This document shows, in pieces, positions 28,387-36,444 of a stretch of DNA of 64,000 bases. Position numbers and translations under genes: made by a program. Where the stretch lies: positions 1-64,000 of the forward strand of contig OMWS01000008.1 of NCBI GenBank assembly GCA_900314825.1, in the 5' to 3' direction. Under the pieces are notes generated by a model. That model was not told the DNA's origin. It saw only the letters and a list, made by a program, of their open reading frames with translations, and did not search any database. The stretch's first letter is position 1; every line of letters starts with the position of its first letter. This DNA comes from an uncultured Veillonellaceae bacterium (lineage in GTDB: Bacteria > Bacillota > Negativicutes > Selenomonadales > Selenomonadaceae).

Positions 28387-29841
28387 TCAGAGACAGGACG
28401 GTGCGCCCCAAGCTTTTTTCTTGATGATGGGTTCGGGATCTTGCGAGAGGATCGCGGCTTTTGATAGTTCGGTCTGGAGCCAATGGATGGCTTCGAATCC
28501 ATAGTGGCCGCCGCCTTCGATGGCAGGGACAAAGTGATGCGTGCCGGTGAAATACGTGGCTTTCTGGCCGAGGGCGATGGGCTCCCGGCCTTTTTCGTCG
28601 CGATGGCTGCGCGGCTGCGTGCGCATGGCAGGATGTTTAGTCGGGAACAACATGACATCGGGGGCGTTTTCCTGAAACCAACGGAAGTTTGGCTCGTCGT
28701 CCGGGGCGATGACATCGGCATAGATTTCCGTGATGTGAAGGCCGTGGGAGAGAAGCAGGCGGGCGAGGCTGAACGGGAGGAAGGTGAACGTGAAGTCGAT
28801 CGCGATGGAACGGCCTTCGAGTTGCTGCTTCAAGGTGTTGAAGCGGAGTTCGAGCGTTGCAAGAAGTTCGGCTCGCGAAGCATGGCTCGTGCTCGTTGGG
28901 TGGAGGGGCATTTCCCCTGGAAAAAGTACCTCCTTCGGAGCTAAAAATTTCCAGGGAAAACGCCCCTCCACCCCGAAGCTATTCGTGTGACACGCGGAGG
29001 CAAAAAATGCGATAAATCGTTCCAAATGGCATTCAAGTTCCTCATACGTCCAGACTTGCGGCAGATAGAGATATGGCTGACCGAGGCGTTTTTCTAAGTC
29101 TTCCGCAGCGGCCTTCGTGAAGGGATTCGTGTAGAGGTTGACCGTGCTTTTTCCCATTTGCTGGAAGTCGTTATAGCTCGCGCATTGTGTAATGTCACGC
29201 AGGGGGATGCCAGCGGCTTTCAAGAGTTGTTTGATGTCGCTTGATTCGTCGAGCGCGAGGTTGCTGCCAATCATATTGACGGCGTTGTCGTGTGCCGTTG
29301 GTTTGCAAAGCAGACGATAGATTTCGAGGCGCTCGCGCGTCTCGGGCGGCATGGCTTTTGTCTGGCGGATGGGGTCCATGATGCATTCGGCGAACTGGAC
29401 GGCAGGGAATCGGTCGCGGAGCGTGCGGTAGACGTAGGGAAGATTGCAGCCGAGAAAATGATGGACGCAGGCGGTGAAGACGAGGACGGCAGGCGGAAGC
29501 TCATCGAGGCGGCGCAGGATCGCGGTGATGCCTTCGATGAGGAAGGTTTCTTGATCTGTGGCGTAGAGGTCGCGCTCGTGCAGCTCAAGCGTATGGAAGC
29601 GACGGCGGTAGTCCTCGCCCATTTCGGCAGCGGTGAGGATGACGCCGCGCAGGCAGCCGGCGGCGCAGATGTAAATCTGGTGTGCTTCAGGCACGAGCAT
29701 GCCGGTGTGGACGATGTTCCACGTGCCGCGGGCGGCGGGAGAATATTCGAGCGTCTGCGGGAAAGGATGAGGGAAGGAGGCATCCGCGATCGGAATCGAA
29801 GGGGGAGTTTGTCGTTCTGGGGGGAGGATGCGATGGAGCAT
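28387..29841 (-). CDS. NifD/K-like nitrogenase component 1 family protein (long subunit, second pair)
   Basis: A 484-residue component 1-like protein, paralogous to the gene at 36441-37832. Cys63 (ICAAGCLRG), Cys125 (FTACVHHFLGCN) and Cys153 (FAECIMDP) line up by eye with Cys65, Cys125 and Cys152 of that paralog. Cys63 and Cys125 are plausible Fe-S ligands. Residues about 282-323 are a palindromic-element insertion. The chosen start is ATG 29841 with AAAGG seven bases upstream; ATG 29856 is possible but lacks a site. It ends 54 bases before its presumed partner. Confidence 0.76.
   Translation of the reverse strand: MLHRILPPERQTPPSIPIADASFPHPFPQTLEYSPAARGTWNIVHTGMLVPEAHQIYICAAGCLRGVILTAAEMGEDYRRRFHTLELHERDLYATDQETFLIEGITAILRRLDELPPAVLVFTACVHHFLGCNLPYVYRTLRDRFPAVQFAECIMDPIRQTKAMPPETRERLEIYRLLCKPTAHDNAVNMIGSNLALDESSDIKQLLKAAGIPLRDITQCASYNDFQQMGKSTVNLYTNPFTKAAAEDLEKRLGQPYLYLPQVWTYEELECHLERFIAFFASACHTNSFGVEGRFPWKFLAPKEVLFPGEMPLHPTSTSHASRAELLATLELRFNTLKQQLEGRSIAIDFTFTFLPFSLARLLLSHGLHITEIYADVIAPDDEPNFRWFQENAPDVMLFPTKHPAMRTQPRSHRDEKGREPIALGQKATYFTGTHHFVPAIEGGGHYGFEAIHWLQTELSKAAILSQDPEPIIKKKAWGAPSCL
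28872..28997 (-). repeat. Palindromic element B, inside a NifD/K-like gene
   Basis: 126 bp. Stem 1 GGGTGGAGGGGC (28898-28909) pairs perfectly with GCCCCTCCACCC (28962-28973). Stem 2 CCCTGGAAA/TTTCCAGGG is perfect. The apex is changed from AAATCC/GGATTT to ACCTCC/GGAGCT, keeping most pairing. It encodes FPWKFLAPKEVLF in frame. Confidence 0.88.
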
Positions 29842-29862
29842 ATAGGGGCCTTTCATTTGTTG

Positions 29863-30042
29863 TTCGCGTAGTTAGAACGTACTCGCAGTCAGACGGGTAC
29901 TTCCTCTCTGGATAAGCAGGCTCTTAGCGCTTTAGCGCTTAGAGGTCGCTTATGCCGCTTGCGGCTAAAAGTAAATCCTTCGGATTTAAAAATTTCCAGA
30001 GAGAAAGTCCCCGCCCTCCCGGAGTTTATGCTTGGCTCGCGA
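29863..30042 (-). repeat. Palindromic element C, between hypE and a NifD/K-like gene
   Basis: 180 bp long form. Stem 2 CTCTCTGG/CCAGAGAG. The apex is enlarged by two extra hairpins, CTCTTAGCGC-ttta-GCGCTTAGAG (29921-29944) and GCCGC-tt-GCGGC (29954-29965), before the common AAATCC-TTC-GGATTT. It starts 12 bases after the hypE stop and ends 21 bases before the next start codon. Its left 25 bases match copy D, while its right arm resembles copies F and I. Confidence 0.87.
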
Positions 30043-30053
30043 TAAACTTGCAA

Positions 30054-31088
30054 TCAGCAGATTCGGGGAAGCAACTCTCCTGTCGGTTCTGGCAATAACA
30101 CTTCCGTTCCTATTTCTGTCTTGAGCATGACGTGACCGGCGTGGTTGTCGGTGACGGTGCCGATGCGTTTGATGCCTTTGGTGTTTTCGTGTTGTTGGAG
30201 GGCTTGGATGACATCCGGAGTGACGCGGGGGTCGCAGATGATGACGACGCGGCCTTCGCAGGCGAGGTAGAGCGGAGAGAGGCCGAGGAGACCGGTGAGG
30301 CCGGCGACGGCGGGGTCGACGGGGATGTCGGGCTCGTTGATTTCGATGCCGACGTGGCTGTCGCTCGCGATTTCGTGGAGGACGGTGCCGACGCCGCCGC
30401 GCGTGGCGTCGCGGATGGTGTGGACGTCTTTGAAGTGGTAGCCGGTGGCGCGGAGCATGTGGAGGATGGGCTCAGAGAGCGGCGCACAGTCGCTCGTGAT
30501 GTCAGCGTCGATACCGTAGTCGCCGCGCGCGAGGAGGATGGCGGCGCCGTGGCGGCCGATGTCGCCGCTGACGAGGATGTCGTCGCCGGGCTTGGCGTAT
30601 TTGCCGCTCGTCTCGATGCCGGGGAGGATTTCGCCGATGCCGGTCGTCGTGATGAAGAGGCCGTCGACTTGGCCTTTGCCTGCGACTTTCGTGTCGCCGG
30701 CGCAGATGTCGACGTGGGCTTTCGCGCAGGTTTCGGCCATGGAAGCGACGATGACGTCGAGGTCGGCGATCGGGAAGCCTTCTTCGATCTGGAACGCGCA
30801 GGTGAGGAAGCGCGGTGTCGCGCCCATGCAGGCGAGGTCATTGACGGTGCCGCAGATGGAGAGTTTGCCAATGTTGCCGCCGGGGAAGCGCCAGGGCGAG
30901 ACGATGAAGCCGTCGGTCGTCATGGCGATGGGACTGCCGATGACAGGGACGACAGCGGCGTCGTCCGTCGCGACACGCGGGCCTTTGAAGTATTTGGCGA
31001 AGATGTCATGAATGAGTTCAGAAGTCTTGCGGCCGCCCGCGCCATGGGCGAGAGTGATGCGGTCGTCAGGGGAAAACGTATTTTGCAT
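30054..31088 (-). CDS. hypE: Hydrogenase maturation protein HypE
   Basis: A 344-residue HypE that dehydrates the thiocarboxamide on its C-terminal Cys to thiocyanate, the source of cyanide for the Fe(CN)2CO unit. It opens with ITLAHGAGGRKTSELI, has the AIR-synthase-like ATP-binding GATPRFLTCAFQIEEG region, and ends PRIC with the essential terminal Cys intact. ATG 31088 follows AAAAGGAG; the longer frame into hypD is a shadow. It is 13 bases downstream of hypD. Confidence 0.95.
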   Translation of the reverse strand: MQNTFSPDDRITLAHGAGGRKTSELIHDIFAKYFKGPRVATDDAAVVPVIGSPIAMTTDGFIVSPWRFPGGNIGKLSICGTVNDLACMGATPRFLTCAFQIEEGFPIADLDVIVASMAETCAKAHVDICAGDTKVAGKGQVDGLFITTTGIGEILPGIETSGKYAKPGDDILVSGDIGRHGAAILLARGDYGIDADITSDCAPLSEPILHMLRATGYHFKDVHTIRDATRGGVGTVLHEIASDSHVGIEINEPDIPVDPAVAGLTGLLGLSPLYLACEGRVVIICDPRVTPDVIQALQQHENTKGIKRIGTVTDNHAGHVMLKTEIGTEVLLPEPTGELLPRIC

Positions 31089-31101
31089 GGAGAAGCTCCT
31101 T

Positions 31102-32139
31102 TTATTCGCTATATTGATACCAGGCCGAGCAGGTGCCTTCTCGTGACACCATGCAGGCGCCGACGGGGTGATCGGGAGTACAAATTTTCCCGAAAAGCGG
31201 GCAGTCGGGCGGCGTGCAGGCGCCGCGCAGGATATCGCCGCAGCGGCAAGCGGGATTCGGCTTGCCTTCTTGCGGGGGAATCTGATGGACGCGGCGGGCG
31301 TCATAGGCTGCGTAGGCTTCACGCAGAGCGAGGCCGCTTCCCTTCAGGATACCGATGCCGCGCCATTCCGCATCGATAGGCTCGAGATATGTTTCGAGCA
31401 AGTTGCGAGCGGCGGGACTGCCCTCTTCCGTGACGACGCGCGGGTAGGCGTTGACGAGATAGGGCTCGCCCGTTTGTGATTTTTTGATGATGGCGGCGAT
31501 GGCGGTCAGGAGCTCGGCGGCCGTAAAGCCGGCGATGGCGCCGCTGATGCCGCGCTTTGTGAGGGCGCGTGGGACTTTGGCACCGGTGATGGTGCAGACG
31601 TGGCCAGGGTACAGGTAAGCGTCACAGGAGTCGGCCATGGCAAGGTAGGCTGCGTCCATCGTCTTGTTCGCTGTGAGGAGCGTGAAATTTTTGAGGTGTT
31701 GTGCTTCAGCCTCTTGAACGGCAAGGCAGGCGCCAGGCGTCGTGGTTTCGAAGCCGACGGAGAGGAAGGCCACGGGCTCGTCCAGATGTTCAGCGGCATA
31801 TTGAACGGCGTCGAGTGCGGTGTAGACGATCTGGATATTCGCGCCGGAGCTTCTGGCGGTGGCGAGGCTGCCGTGCGTGCCAGGGACGCGCAGGAGATCG
31901 CCGAACGTACAGAGCGTGACGCCGTGCTGGGCGAGGTAGAGCGCTTCGTCGATATAAGTGACGGGGGTGACGCAGACGGGGCAGCCGGGGCCGGAGATGA
32001 GCGTGATATTTTCGGGGAGCAGGCTGCGGATGCCGAGGCGGAAGATGGCGTGGGTGTGCGTGCCGCAGACTTCCATGATGCGGAGGCGCGGGCCGTCGTA
32101 GGTCGTGATGATGGATTTCGCGGTTTCAATCGGGGTCAA
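31102..32139 (-). CDS. hypD: Hydrogenase maturation protein HypD
   Basis: A 345-residue iron-sulfur scaffold that, with HypC, assembles Fe(CN)2CO. It carries the CGTHTHAI motif near residue 25, GPGCPVCVTP near 67, and the C-terminal Cys set (CRCGDILRGACTPPDCPLFG) that holds the [4Fe-4S] cluster. It starts at ATG 32139, overlapping the hypC stop by four bases (ATGA). Confidence 0.96.
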   Translation of the reverse strand: MTPIETAKSIITTYDGPRLRIMEVCGTHTHAIFRLGIRSLLPENITLISGPGCPVCVTPVTYIDEALYLAQHGVTLCTFGDLLRVPGTHGSLATARSSGANIQIVYTALDAVQYAAEHLDEPVAFLSVGFETTTPGACLAVQEAEAQHLKNFTLLTANKTMDAAYLAMADSCDAYLYPGHVCTITGAKVPRALTKRGISGAIAGFTAAELLTAIAAIIKKSQTGEPYLVNAYPRVVTEEGSPAARNLLETYLEPIDAEWRGIGILKGSGLALREAYAAYDARRVHQIPPQEGKPNPACRCGDILRGACTPPDCPLFGKICTPDHPVGACMVSREGTCSAWYQYSE

Positions 32140-32369
32140 AGGGCTTCAGCTCCTTGCGGGTCTTCGAGTGTTTCGAGGACGGAGGCGGCTTCTTCGGTGT
32201 CGTCGTCGGTGATTTTCGCGATGGCAAGGCCGGCGTGGACCATGACGTAGTCGCCGGGATCGAGATGGTCGAGCAGGGCAGCGGAGACGGTACGGCGCGC
32301 ACCGCTCGCGTCGACGAGGGCGGTGGATTTGGTGACGTTTAAAACTTTGGCGGGGATGCCGACACACAT
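32136..32369 (-). CDS. hypC: Hydrogenase maturation chaperone HypC
   Basis: A 77-residue HypC/HupF protein beginning MCVGIPAKV with the essential Cys2, followed by the OB-fold region (YVMVHAGLAIAKI). It carries the iron unit between HypD and the hydrogenase large subunit in known systems. No large subunit is in this window. Confidence 0.95.
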   Translation of the reverse strand: MCVGIPAKVLNVTKSTALVDASGARRTVSAALLDHLDPGDYVMVHAGLAIAKITDDDTEEAASVLETLEDPQGAEAL

Positions 32370-32402
32370 AAGTTAGAACTTCCTTTCTTAAAGTGTTCAA
32401 TG

Positions 32403-32529
32403 TCTGCGAAGGTTTGTTCGTGTTCGCAGTCAGACGGGTACTTCCTCTCTGAAAAAAGTAAATCCTTCGGATTTAAAAATTTTCAGAGAGAAAGTACCTG
32501 CCTTCCCGAAGCTACTATGTTGTACGCGG
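32403..32529 (-). repeat. Palindromic element D, between hypF and hypC
   Basis: 127 bp. A continuous 19-bp stem (GGTACTTCCTCTCTGAAAA with its complement, one C-A mismatch) carries the apex AAATCC-TTC-GGATTT. It begins two bases after the hypF stop codon and ends 33 bases before hypC. Confidence 0.88.
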
Positions 32530-32531
32530 AC

Positions 32532-35078
32532 TCAGGAATTCGTCAAGTAGTACATTGCAGCAGCTACCTGGCCAAGGCAGATGCCGCCGTCGTTTGGTGG
32601 GACGTGGTGGTGGATGAGGAGGCGGAAGCCGTCGGCTTCGAGGTGATGCTTCGTCAAGTCGAGCAGCAAGGTGTTTTGGAAGACGCCGCCGGAGAGGGCG
32701 ACGGTGGAGAGCTTCGTGGTTTCGCGGAGATGATGGCAGGCGTCTGCGAGAAGCGCGGCGAGGCCGGTGTGAAACTCATAGGCGAGGCGGCCGGATGTGT
32801 CTTCGTTTTGTTCTGCAAGGTAGGCGAGGCGGCGCTTGGCGAGTTCGGCAAAAAGGCGTTGCGTGGGAATCCGAAGCACTGGATCTGTGGGAGACGGGGA
32901 CGGAAGCGTCGGGAGGGATTCGTTGCATGCAGCAGCTTCGTTCTCGTGTGCTGCCGCCCAGGTTTCCGCAGTGGTCTGAAGCCGGATGGGGGCTTCGCCT
33001 TCGTACGTCGGAGCGGTGCAGATGCCCAAGAGGGCGCTGGCAGCATCAAAGAGGCGGCCGGCGCTTGTGGAGGTGACGGTATTGAGGCGGCGTTCCAAAA
33101 GGAAGGATTGCGCCGTGTATTGTTGCTTTGTGCAGAGGCGGAGCTTGTCAACGATGGTTTCTTTGTCGGTGAGTCCAGATGCACGCAAGAGGGCGATGGC
33201 GATGCGCCAGGGTTCTCGCGGGGCTTTGTCGCCGCCGGCTTGGTCGAAGGGATTGATGGAGGCGAGGCGCGTGTAGCCTGCGAGGTCTGCCTGCAAGATT
33301 TCGCCGCCCCAGACCGTGCCATCCGGGCCGTAGCCCGTGCCGTCGAGGGCGATGCCGAGGACGGATTCGTGATAGTCGTTTTCAGCGAGGCAGGAGAGGA
33401 TGTGGGCGTAATGGTGTTGGACGGGAAACAGCGGGACATGGAGCGTGTCAGCTAGTTCGCGGGCGACGGTGGTCGTGTTGTAGCGTGGGTGGAGGTCGCA
33501 GGCGATGAGCTCGGGATGGATGTCAAGGAGCGAGGCCATGAGGTGGATGGAGTCCTTGAGCGCGAGGACGGTGCGCAGATCGGTCGTGTCGCCGACGTAG
33601 GCGGAAGGATAGATGAGAGGGCCGCGGGCGAGAGCAAAGGTGTTTTTGAGTTCGCCGCCGATGGCTAAAATTTGGACATCGATGCTTTTCGTAGTCGCGG
33701 AGTTAGGCTGGAGGTCGCTGCCGGCTGGGGCATTTCCCGCTGGTAAGCAGACTCTTAGCGCTTCAGCGCTTAGAGGTCGCTTATGCCGCTGGCGGCTAAA
33801 AGTAAATCCTTCGGATTTGAAAATTTCCACGGAAAACGCCCCAGCCTCCCGAAGTTTTGCTTGTGGTCGCGGCGTTATGTTGTAATAGATCGGAAGCGGC
33901 GCATAACCTCGACTGCGTCGAATCGGGTAAGGTTTCTCTTCATACCAATCAAGGACCGTGTCATCGGCGCGGAGGCGGATGGGGCGATTGTGGGTGAGGA
34001 TGAGGTCGGCGATAGTGCCGAGGGCTTCGAGAGCTTCTTCGTCCGTGTGGCAGATCGGGGCGCCGCTCGGGTTGCCGCTGGTCATGATGAGGAGTTTCGG
34101 CATTTTCGCGTCGAGGCCGTCAGGCGGATAGTGGAACAGGAGCATCTGGAGCGGAGCGTAGGGGAGCATGAGGCCGAGCTTTTGATTGTCCAAGGCTACA
34201 TTTGAAGCGACAGGGGAATGTGGTTTTTTCTTCAAGAGCAGAATGGGTTTCTGATGCCCAGTGAGAAGCGCTCCTTGTTCTTCAGATTCAATAATGACTG
34301 TTTGCTCAATGGTGGGCAAATCAACAGCCATGAGGGCGAACGGCTTCTTGGGGCGATGCTTCCGATCTCGGAGCGTCTGGACGGCGCGCTCGTTCGTGGC
34401 GTCGCAGGCGAGATGGAAGCCGCCGATGCCCTTGATGGCGACAATTTTTCCATCAATGAGCGCACGACGCGCTTCTGTGATAGCATCCGATCCTTTGAGC
34501 GTTGTTCCAAGAATGGAAACTTCCGGGCCGCAGTGATTACAGCAGACGGGCTGCGCGTCGTAGCGGCGGGAGTGCGGGTCGTGGTATTCTGCCGCGCAGA
34601 CATCGCACATAGGGAAGGAACCCATGGTTGTGCGCTCGCGGTCGTAGGGAGCGGAGGTTTCGATGGTGAGGCGGGGGCCACAGTCGGTGCAGTTGATGAA
34701 AGGGTGGAGGTAGCGACGGTTCGTGGGATCGTAGAGTTCCTGGGCGCAGGCTTCGCAGGTAGCGATGTCGGGGGAGACGTAGACGGGCCCTGGTTCGTGA
34801 GCGCTTTCGATGATTTGGAAATCGGAGAAGGTCACTGCGTCTTCCGGGAGTTCTTCGGTCTCGACGTGGAGGATGATGGCGCGCGGCGGCGGTTCTTTTT
34901 CGATGGCAGCGAGGAAAGCCATGCAGGCTTGACACGTTCCTTGCGAAAAGATTTCGACGTAAGAGCCTCTGTTCGCGACGGTGCCGCAGATGTGGAAGCG
35001 GGCGGCGAGGCGGGCGACGAAGGGACGGAAGCCGACGCCTTGGACGATGCCGGTGAGGGTGGTGCGGAATATAGGCAT
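32532..35078 (-). CDS. hypF: Carbamoyltransferase HypF with element insertion
   Basis: Converts carbamoyl phosphate to carbamoyl-AMP and passes carbamoyl to HypE. Domains in order: acylphosphatase-like (GIVQGVGFRPFVARLA, 8-90), paired Cys4 zinc fingers (CEACAQELYDP; CTDCGP; CDVCAAEY; CNHCGP), YrdC-like (ending PIRRSRGYAPLPI near 385), and Kae1/carbamoyltransferase-like (from ILAIGGELKNTFALARG near 463). At 848 residues it is longer than the usual 750-770. About 60 of the extra residues (403-461) come from palindromic element E placed exactly in the YrdC-Kae1 linker. ATG 35078 has AAAGGAAG upstream. Confidence 0.95.
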   Translation of the reverse strand: MPIFRTTLTGIVQGVGFRPFVARLAARFHICGTVANRGSYVEIFSQGTCQACMAFLAAIEKEPPPRAIILHVETEELPEDAVTFSDFQIIESAHEPGPVYVSPDIATCEACAQELYDPTNRRYLHPFINCTDCGPRLTIETSAPYDRERTTMGSFPMCDVCAAEYHDPHSRRYDAQPVCCNHCGPEVSILGTTLKGSDAITEARRALIDGKIVAIKGIGGFHLACDATNERAVQTLRDRKHRPKKPFALMAVDLPTIEQTVIIESEEQGALLTGHQKPILLLKKKPHSPVASNVALDNQKLGLMLPYAPLQMLLFHYPPDGLDAKMPKLLIMTSGNPSGAPICHTDEEALEALGTIADLILTHNRPIRLRADDTVLDWYEEKPYPIRRSRGYAPLPIYYNITPRPQAKLREAGAFSVEIFKSEGFTFSRQRHKRPLSAEALRVCLPAGNAPAGSDLQPNSATTKSIDVQILAIGGELKNTFALARGPLIYPSAYVGDTTDLRTVLALKDSIHLMASLLDIHPELIACDLHPRYNTTTVARELADTLHVPLFPVQHHYAHILSCLAENDYHESVLGIALDGTGYGPDGTVWGGEILQADLAGYTRLASINPFDQAGGDKAPREPWRIAIALLRASGLTDKETIVDKLRLCTKQQYTAQSFLLERRLNTVTSTSAGRLFDAASALLGICTAPTYEGEAPIRLQTTAETWAAAHENEAAACNESLPTLPSPSPTDPVLRIPTQRLFAELAKRRLAYLAEQNEDTSGRLAYEFHTGLAALLADACHHLRETTKLSTVALSGGVFQNTLLLDLTKHHLEADGFRLLIHHHVPPNDGGICLGQVAAAMYYLTNS
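33694..33872 (-). repeat. Palindromic element E, inside hypF
   Basis: 179 bp long form. Stem 1 GGCTGGGGC/GCCCCAGCC is perfect; stem 2 CCG(c)TGG/CCACGG has one bulged base. It carries the same two extra apical hairpins as copy C. It is read in a different frame from copies A, B, G and H (peptide FKSEGFTF), still without a stop. Confidence 0.87.
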
Positions 35079-35101
35079 GTTGTGGCTTCCTTTCTTTTGT
35101 A

Positions 35102-35228
35102 GCACGCGACGATAGGCGCTCGCTTGTGTCGGACGGGGGCTTCCTCGCTGGGAAAAGTAAATCCTGCGGATTTAAAAATTCCCAGCGAGAAAGTCCCCGC
35201 CCTCCCAGAGTTTCAAAGGTATTCGCGC
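35102..35228 (-). repeat. Palindromic element F, between a NifD/K-like gene and hypF
   Basis: 127 bp. Stem 2 CTCGCTGGGAA/TTCCCAGCGAG; a conserved C-A mismatch and a G-rich/C-rich stem 1; apex AAATCC-TGC-GGATTT. It starts 10 bases after the upstream stop and ends 23 bases before hypF. Confidence 0.87.
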
Positions 35229-35238
35229 AGATACTTTT

Positions 35239-36444
35239 TCAAAATCCGCTGATGGCTGGGTGATGGATGGGAATCCACATTCCGTGATAGGAGGGGAGGG
35301 CTCTTTTGTACAGCGGGTCGCCGAGGATGAGGTCGTAGTTGTTCTTTTTCACGACGGCGGGGAGGTCGGATTCTTCGCGGAGGCGGAGGTCTTGCGGTTT
35401 CGTGATGGCGCCGATCTGGCGGAACCAGGTCGCGCAGGTGATGAGGGCATCGGGGTAGCGCGGCTGGAGGAGCGTGCGGAGGGCGTTGGCGGTGATCTGC
35501 TGGTGGAGGATCAGGATGTTTTTCGCTGTTTTCGGGAGGTTGAGATGTTGGAAGGTTTGCTCTGCAAGGGGATCGGCGATGTCGTACGGCGTACCGAAGG
35601 TGGTTTGCAGCCATTGGGCAGCGCGGAGGCCGCTTGGCGCGATGACGAGGTTGCGTTCATTTTGCGCGGCATCGATGTAATGTGCCGGATCTGAGGAAAG
35701 ACCGTAGAGGCAGAGTTGTTTCCACTTTGTACGCAACGCATGATGAAGCGCTGCCGTTGCATCGCTTCCGAAGTCGAGCGTTGTAGCGCCGAGGACGCCG
35801 ACCGTGCCGGGGCGTGGTGTGATGCCCGAAGGGATGCGGGCGAGATGGTGGAAGAGGGCGGCGTAGGTTTTTTCGATGCCGATGTCGTAGGATTCCGTGC
35901 CGTCGGTGTCAATGGCGATGGTCGGGATGCCGTGCTTTTGTTCAATCATGCGTGCAAGGGCTTGGAGGTCGGTGCCAATGACGGCAGGGACGGGCGTGCC
36001 GACGAGGGCGATGAACGGAAAGGTGCGACCGGCGGATTGGTAATCTTCAACGGCAGAGGTGATATGGGCGATGAGGTGCTGGTCGCGGCCGAGGATAGCG
36101 TCCATGTCGCGGAGGGCGGCGCTCGTAAAGACACTCTCGCGGAGTTTTTGCGTGCTCGCTGGCCGGTCGGGGCATTCCCTCGAAAAAAGTAAATCCTTCG
36201 GATTTAAAAATTTTCGAGGAAACACCCCGACCGGCCCGGAGTTTGGCTTTGAGCTCGCGGATGTGACTTTACCAGCGGGAATGGGAGAATTCCTTTTGAA
36301 TCGAGGTTCGTCGAAGCCGCAGATGTTGCCGGCGCAGCCGCCGGCGTCGACGATGACGACGAGGCCGCCGAGGGGATAGAGGACGGAAGCGGCGCCGGCG
36401 GTGTCGGGGGCGAAAGGGGGAAGGAACAGGCGGAGTCCTTTCAT
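35239..36444 (-). CDS. NifD/K-like nitrogenase component 1 family protein (short subunit, first pair)
   Basis: A 401-residue component 1-like protein. C37 (VDAGGCAGN) is at the expected cluster-ligand position. The region where long subunits have a second Cys reads VGTPVPAVIGTD, without Cys. It is paralogous to 27043-28332. Against that paralog, residues about 50-106 are expanded by about 49 residues between DEPR and FTSA, where element G sits. The start is ATG 36444, overlapping the upstream stop as ATGA, with AAGGA upstream. It probably forms a heterodimer or heterotetramer with that upstream product and accepts electrons from the NifH-like protein. Confidence 0.78.
   Translation of the reverse strand: MKGLRLFLPPFAPDTAGAASVLYPLGGLVVIVDAGGCAGNICGFDEPRFKRNSPIPAGKVTSASSKPNSGPVGVFPRKFLNPKDLLFSRECPDRPASTQKLRESVFTSAALRDMDAILGRDQHLIAHITSAVEDYQSAGRTFPFIALVGTPVPAVIGTDLQALARMIEQKHGIPTIAIDTDGTESYDIGIEKTYAALFHHLARIPSGITPRPGTVGVLGATTLDFGSDATAALHHALRTKWKQLCLYGLSSDPAHYIDAAQNERNLVIAPSGLRAAQWLQTTFGTPYDIADPLAEQTFQHLNLPKTAKNILILHQQITANALRTLLQPRYPDALITCATWFRQIGAITKPQDLRLREESDLPAVVKKNNYDLILGDPLYKRALPSYHGMWIPIHHPAISGF
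36136..36260 (-). repeat. Palindromic element G, inside a NifD/K-like gene
   Basis: 125 bp. Stem 1 GGCCGGTCGGGG (36161-36172) pairs perfectly with CCCCGACCGGCC (36225-36236). Stem 2 CCTCGAAAA/TTTTCGAGG is perfect. Encodes FPRKFLNPKDLLF. Confidence 0.9.

Noticed and set aside
30132..31379. Long plus-strand open frame opposite hypE/hypD
   Set aside because: Low-complexity Val/Asp/Ala-rich translation typical of an antisense frame; hypE and hypD are unmistakable on the minus strand.
36136..36260. Target-site duplication around the palindromic elements
   Set aside because: The flanking GGAGTTT...GCTCGC motifs differ in their middle bases within each copy and recur in all copies, so they are part of the element, not a copied target.
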